A DNA stretch of 7,488 nucleotides from JAEUIZ01 sp046155605 (GTDB taxonomy: Bacteria > Planctomycetota > Phycisphaerae > Phycisphaerales > UBA1924), in the NCBI GenBank assembly GCA_046155605.1, contig JBJXFQ010000060.1, positions 1 to 7,488 on the forward strand, written 5' to 3'. A program made the position numbers and the translations under genes. Each line of letters starts with the position of its first letter. The first letter of the stretch is position 1. Positions 4,403 through 7,488 of this stretch are shown piece by piece. The notes under the pieces are model-generated. The model ran no database searches. It was not told the origin of the DNA and worked only from the letters and a program-made list of their open reading frames with translations.

Positions 4403-6493
4403 ATGAAGGCGAGCGTGCGGTGGCTGGGTCGGCTGGTGGAGGGCGCGGCGCTGTCGGCGTCTGAGGTCGAGGCCGCGCTCACGGATGCCGGGTTCCCGAT
4501 CGACGGGCGCGAGGCGCTCCCCGACGGCGACACGCGGCTGGAGGTCGAGATCACCAGCAACCGCGGCGATTGCCTGAGCCACGTGGGGTTGGCCCGCGAG
4601 ATCGCGGCCAAGACAGGCCGACGGCTCGTGATGCCCGAGGCGAAGGCCGAGCACACGGGCGGGCCGGTGGCGGCGATTCTCACGCTGGCGAACGAGGCCG
4701 GGGCGGCGTGCCCGCGCTTCACGGCTCAGGTCATCCGAGGCGTCACCATCGGCCAGAGCCCCGCGTGGCTGGTCGAGGCGCTGGCGGCGGTCGGGCAGCG
4801 ATCGATCAACAACGTCGTAGACGTGACGAACTATTTGAACTTCGAGGTGGGGCAGCCGACGCATGTCTTTGATCTGGGCAAACTCGCCGGGCCTGCGCTG
4901 GTCGTGCGCAAGGCCAGGGCGCAGGAGCCATTGACAACGCTGGACGGGAAGCAGCGCGTGCTGGCGGGGGATGAAATCGTGATCGCGGACGCCGCGCGGG
5001 CGCAGTCGCTCGCGGGCGTGATGGGAGGGGCCGATTCGGAGATCAGCGCGACGACGCGGGACGTGGTGCTCGAGGCCGCGACGTGGGAGCCCGCGGCGGT
5101 GCGTCGCGCGGCCCGGCGACACCAACTCCGCACCGATGCCTCACACCGCTTTGAGCGCATCGTCGAGCCGGCGACCATCCCCGCGTCGGCGGCGCGGGCG
5201 GCGGCGATGATCGTGCAGGTCGCGGGCGGACGCCTCTGCTCGGGGATGCTCGACACCGCGGTCGGGCCGTGGCCCGCGCGGCGGGTCTCGCTCCGGCTGC
5301 CGCGGGCGAGGGCGATCCTGGGCGTGGGCGTGCCGACCGAGGTCGTCCATCGGATTCTGTCCTCGCTGGAGATCGGAGTGGAACGTCGGGGCGATATCGA
5401 GTTCGAATGCACCGTACCGGCCCATCGGCCCGACCTGACGCGCGAGATCGACCTCATCGAGGAGGTCGCGCGGATTCACGGGCTCGATCGTGTGCCGATG
5501 AACGACACCGTGCGGGTGGTGGTCAAGCCGCCGCAGGCGAGCGAGCGGGCGATGGCCGAAGTTGGGTCGGTCTTGACGGGTCTGGGGTTCTTCGAGGCGG
5601 TGACGTACAGTTTCGAGACGCCGACCGCCGCCGTGATGTTCTTGCCCGCGACCGGCAGCGCGACTTCGAGCACGCCGGGGCTGCTGGCCGTGGATGATGC
5701 ACGGCGAAAGGGCGATGGGACACTTCGGCCCAGCGTGCTGATGAGCCTGCTCGCGTGCCGCGCGCGCAATGGCTCGGAATCCGGCGTTCGGCTGTATGAA
5801 ACGGCGTCGGTCTTCCAGAGCGAAGGGGGCGGCAACGCAGGCGGAGCGGGGGCACGCGAGGCCCGAATGCTCGCGCTGCTCCTGGATGTGCCCGGCGCGG
5901 TGAAGGGGCGCACGCCGACAGCGGAGCAGCGGCAGGAAGCGATGCGTCTCGCGCGCGGCGCGTTGGAAGCAGCCGCGAGAGCGCTGACAGGGCACGATGT
6001 GACGTTGCGGCCCGAGGTGCCCGATTGCCCCGGCTTCGAGGCCGGCGCATTCGGCCGCGTGCTCCTTGGAGATAGGATGATTGGGTGCCTTGGGCTGGCG
6101 TCAACGAAGGCGCTTGAACTCGCCGGCGTTGACGTGCCGGCGGCGCTCGCGGAGGTTGAGATCAGGCCGCTGATTGACGCGTATCCGCCGCGGCGCACGG
6201 TTGGGGCGCTCGCCGCGTTTCCGGGCATCGAGCGCGACGTGTCGCTGGTCGTGGATGAAGCGGTGACGTGGGAGCGCGTGCGAGAGGCCGCCACGGGGCT
6301 GCCGCTCCTCGAGGGCGTGCGCTTTATCGGAACGTTCCGCGGCAAGCAGGTGGGCCAGGGCAAGAAATCAATGACGGTGCGACTCGCGTTTCGTGACGCG
6401 ACGCGAACGATCCGCCACGAAGAGGTCGATCCGCAGGTACACGAGTTTGTGCGCGCGGCAACGGCGCGGCTCGGCGCGAGTCTCCGCGCGTGA
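4403..6493 (+). CDS. pheT: Phenylalanyl-tRNA synthetase beta subunit, lacking the N-terminal tRNA-binding domain
   Basis: PheT pairs with the catalytic PheS subunit (alpha2-beta2) to charge tRNA-Phe, and it edits mischarged Tyr. From ATG 4403 the product has 696 residues, about 100 fewer than E. coli PheT (795). The opening MKASVRWLGRLV aligns with the family start. After GFPIDG (31-35) it passes directly to LEVEITSNRGDCLS (46-59), so the EMAP/OB-type tRNA-binding insert is absent. The B3/B4 editing region follows (VVDVTNYL, GQPTHVFD, RTDASHRFER; about 95-270), then B5 with its Mg ligands in register (Asp344, Asp350, Glu353, Glu354 in RPDLTREIDLIEE), the core-like B6/B7 part (YSFETP, about 375-595), and an FDX-ACB anticodon-binding domain (FPGIERDVSLVV to the end, about 606-696). 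An upstream in-frame TTG at 4355 is rejected because it adds 16 unconserved residues. pheS, usually just upstream, is not in the window. Confidence 0.95.
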   Translation: MKASVRWLGRLVEGAALSASEVEAALTDAGFPIDGREALPDGDTRLEVEITSNRGDCLSHVGLAREIAAKTGRRLVMPEAKAEHTGGPVAAILTLANEAGAACPRFTAQVIRGVTIGQSPAWLVEALAAVGQRSINNVVDVTNYLNFEVGQPTHVFDLGKLAGPALVVRKARAQEPLTTLDGKQRVLAGDEIVIADAARAQSLAGVMGGADSEISATTRDVVLEAATWEPAAVRRAARRHQLRTDASHRFERIVEPATIPASAARAAAMIVQVAGGRLCSGMLDTAVGPWPARRVSLRLPRARAILGVGVPTEVVHRILSSLEIGVERRGDIEFECTVPAHRPDLTREIDLIEEVARIHGLDRVPMNDTVRVVVKPPQASERAMAEVGSVLTGLGFFEAVTYSFETPTAAVMFLPATGSATSSTPGLLAVDDARRKGDGTLRPSVLMSLLACRARNGSESGVRLYETASVFQSEGGGNAGGAGAREARMLALLLDVPGAVKGRTPTAEQRQEAMRLARGALEAAARALTGHDVTLRPEVPDCPGFEAGAFGRVLLGDRMIGCLGLASTKALELAGVDVPAALAEVEIRPLIDAYPPRRTVGALAAFPGIERDVSLVVDEAVTWERVREAATGLPLLEGVRFIGTFRGKQVGQGKKSMTVRLAFRDATRTIRHEEVDPQVHEFVRAATARLGASLRA

Positions 6494-6537
6494 AGGAACA
6501 TGAACCCGGGCGCGACGGCGCGCATAGGACAGGGGCG

Positions 6538-6543
6538 TATGAT
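6538..6543 (+). promoter_or_regulatory. Possible -10 element of the ilvE promoter
   Basis: TATGAT matches five of six bases of TATAAT and would start transcription near 6550, about 38 bases before the ilvE ATG. No good -35 hexamer is present at 16-18 bases upstream, so this is a weak call. ilvE could also be read through from pheT, whose stop is 94 bases away with no convincing terminator between. Confidence 0.4.
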
Positions 6544-6574
6544 CGCCCAATGCGTGCCGCGCTGGCACGCGGGA

Positions 6575-6580
6575 AAGGAG
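6575..6580 (+). promoter_or_regulatory. Shine-Dalgarno site that fixes the ilvE start
   Basis: AAGGAG (part of gggaaaggag) lies seven bases before the ATG at 6588. It decides the start in favour of the longer N-terminus over any internal start nearer the conserved domain. Confidence 0.75.
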
Positions 6581-6587
6581 TTCAGTC

Positions 6588-7488
6588 ATGGCCGCTATTG
6601 GTGTTGCTCCCAAACACGCTCCCACGCCTTCCCCGAGCACCAGCGCGCAACAGCAGACCTCCACCGAGGATCGCCCGCTCATCCACGTCAACGGCCAACT
6701 CGTGCCGAAATCCAAGGCGATGGTCAGCGTTTATGACCATGGCCTGCTCTACGGCGACGGCATCTTCGAGGGCATCCGTGTCTATCGCGGCCGCATCTTC
6801 AAGTGCAAGCAGCACATCGAGCGACTCTGGAAATCGGCCGAGGGCATCCGCATGACCATCCCGGTCACCAAGGAGCGGATGGTCGAGATCCAGCAGGAGT
6901 GCATCAAGGCCAACAACATCACCGAAGGCTATATCCGCCTCGTCGTGACGCGCGGCTTCGGCACGCTCGGGCTCGACCCGCGCAAGTGCCCCACGCCGGG
7001 CATTATCTGCATCGCCGACGAGATCCACCTGTTCCCGCAGGAAATGTACGACAAGGGCATGCGCGTCATCGTGGCGAATCGGCCCAAGACGCCGATCCCC
7101 TGCCTCGATCCTCGCACCAAGAGCCTCAACTACCTCAACAACATCCTCGCCAAGTGCGAGGCGATCGACTTCGGCTGCCACGAGGTCATCATGCTCAACA
7201 CCGAGGGCTTCGTCACCGAAGGCTCGGGCGACAACATCTTCATCATCAAGGGCGGCAAGCTCTACACCCCGCCCAGCGAGGCCGGCATCCTCGAGGGCGT
7301 GACGCGCGACTTCGTGATCAAGACGCTGGCGCCGGACTGCAAGATCAAGGTGCTCGAAAAGAACATGCGGATCGACGAGGTGCTCGACGCCGACGAGGTC
7401 TTCCTCACCGGCTCGGCGGCGGAGATCATCGCGGTCGCCCAGATCGACCAGCACGACGGGAAGGGCAAGATCACCCGGGCCGTCAAGA
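6588..7488 (+). CDS. ilvE: Branched-chain amino acid aminotransferase, 3' end outside the window
   Basis: This PLP fold-type IV enzyme moves the amino group between glutamate and the 2-oxo acids of Leu, Ile and Val, the last step of their synthesis in the cytosol. The 300 codons present open with about 29 Ala/Pro/Ser/Thr/Gln-rich residues, then the conserved domain starts at LIHVNGQLVPKSKAMVSVYD (31-50). Motifs seen are DHGLLYGDGIFEGIR (50-64), YIRLVVTRG (115-123), RTKSLNYLNNILAK (176-189) with Lys178 as the Schiff-base lysine, VTEGSGDNIF (209-218) with Glu211 facing the PLP ring nitrogen, GILEGVTRD (233-241) and VFLTGSAAEI (271-280). This pattern fits the IlvE group better than D-amino acid aminotransferase or aminodeoxychorismate lyase, though substrate is not proven by motifs. 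No stop is reached; comparable enzymes would end within roughly 15-25 more codons of the edge. Confidence 0.93.
   Translation, partial: MAAIGVAPKHAPTPSPSTSAQQQTSTEDRPLIHVNGQLVPKSKAMVSVYDHGLLYGDGIFEGIRVYRGRIFKCKQHIERLWKSAEGIRMTIPVTKERMVEIQQECIKANNITEGYIRLVVTRGFGTLGLDPRKCPTPGIICIADEIHLFPQEMYDKGMRVIVANRPKTPIPCLDPRTKSLNYLNNILAKCEAIDFGCHEVIMLNTEGFVTEGSGDNIFIIKGGKLYTPPSEAGILEGVTRDFVIKTLAPDCKIKVLEKNMRIDEVLDADEVFLTGSAAEIIAVAQIDQHDGKGKITRAVK

Noticed and set aside
6582..7454. 290-codon minus-strand open frame opposite ilvE
   Set aside because: It is a mirror of ilvE codon structure, giving a repetitive Asp/Leu/Val/Ala-rich product, while the plus strand encodes an unmistakable aminotransferase.
1..7488. 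CRISPR array, tRNA, rRNA, tmRNA, SRP RNA or a defence cassette
   Set aside because: I looked for regular spacer repeats, tRNA-like cloverleaf signatures and conserved RNA core motifs and saw none. None of the gene products belongs to a known defence family.

Overview
The window looks like a chromosomal segment from a GC-rich planctomycete, most likely class Phycisphaerae. The main clue is the C-terminus of the secreted protein at 2947-4320: a cysteine-containing, two-loop dockerin-like module ending in Ala-Gly-Cys, of the 'GC-type dockerin' kind typical of that class. The placement is inferred from motifs, with no database search.

Layout, left to right. Positions 1-120 hold the 3' end of an IS5-family-like transposase with a one-base deletion. 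Positions 121-596 hold no gene I can support, but carry several hairpins, including a minus-strand terminator-like one. coaD (597-1154, CoA biosynthesis) follows. A strong promoter and Shine-Dalgarno site then drive a secreted beta-propeller-like protein (1317-2883). It is broken twice: by one extra G in a run of ten G near the start, and by an in-frame TAG two-thirds of the way along. A second secreted propeller-like protein with a dockerin-like tail (2947-4320) lies 63 bases downstream. Next come pheT (4403-6493), which lacks the usual N-terminal tRNA-binding domain, and ilvE (6588 to beyond the right edge), a branched-chain aminotransferase. All genes read on the plus strand.

The genes do not form one functional operon. 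coaD, pheT and ilvE are unrelated housekeeping genes, each with its own apparent start signals. The two secreted proteins form a plausible accessory pair at the cell surface, although their repeat types differ. Start signals fall into two styles: coaD and pheT have a -10-like hexamer 6-7 bases before the ATG (leaderless style), whereas the two secreted proteins and ilvE have good Shine-Dalgarno sites.

I see no defence system, CRISPR array, tRNA or rRNA. The most notable items are the doubly broken 521-codon propeller gene with its eight repeats, the minimal PheT, the leaderless-type starts and the orphan minus-strand terminator.
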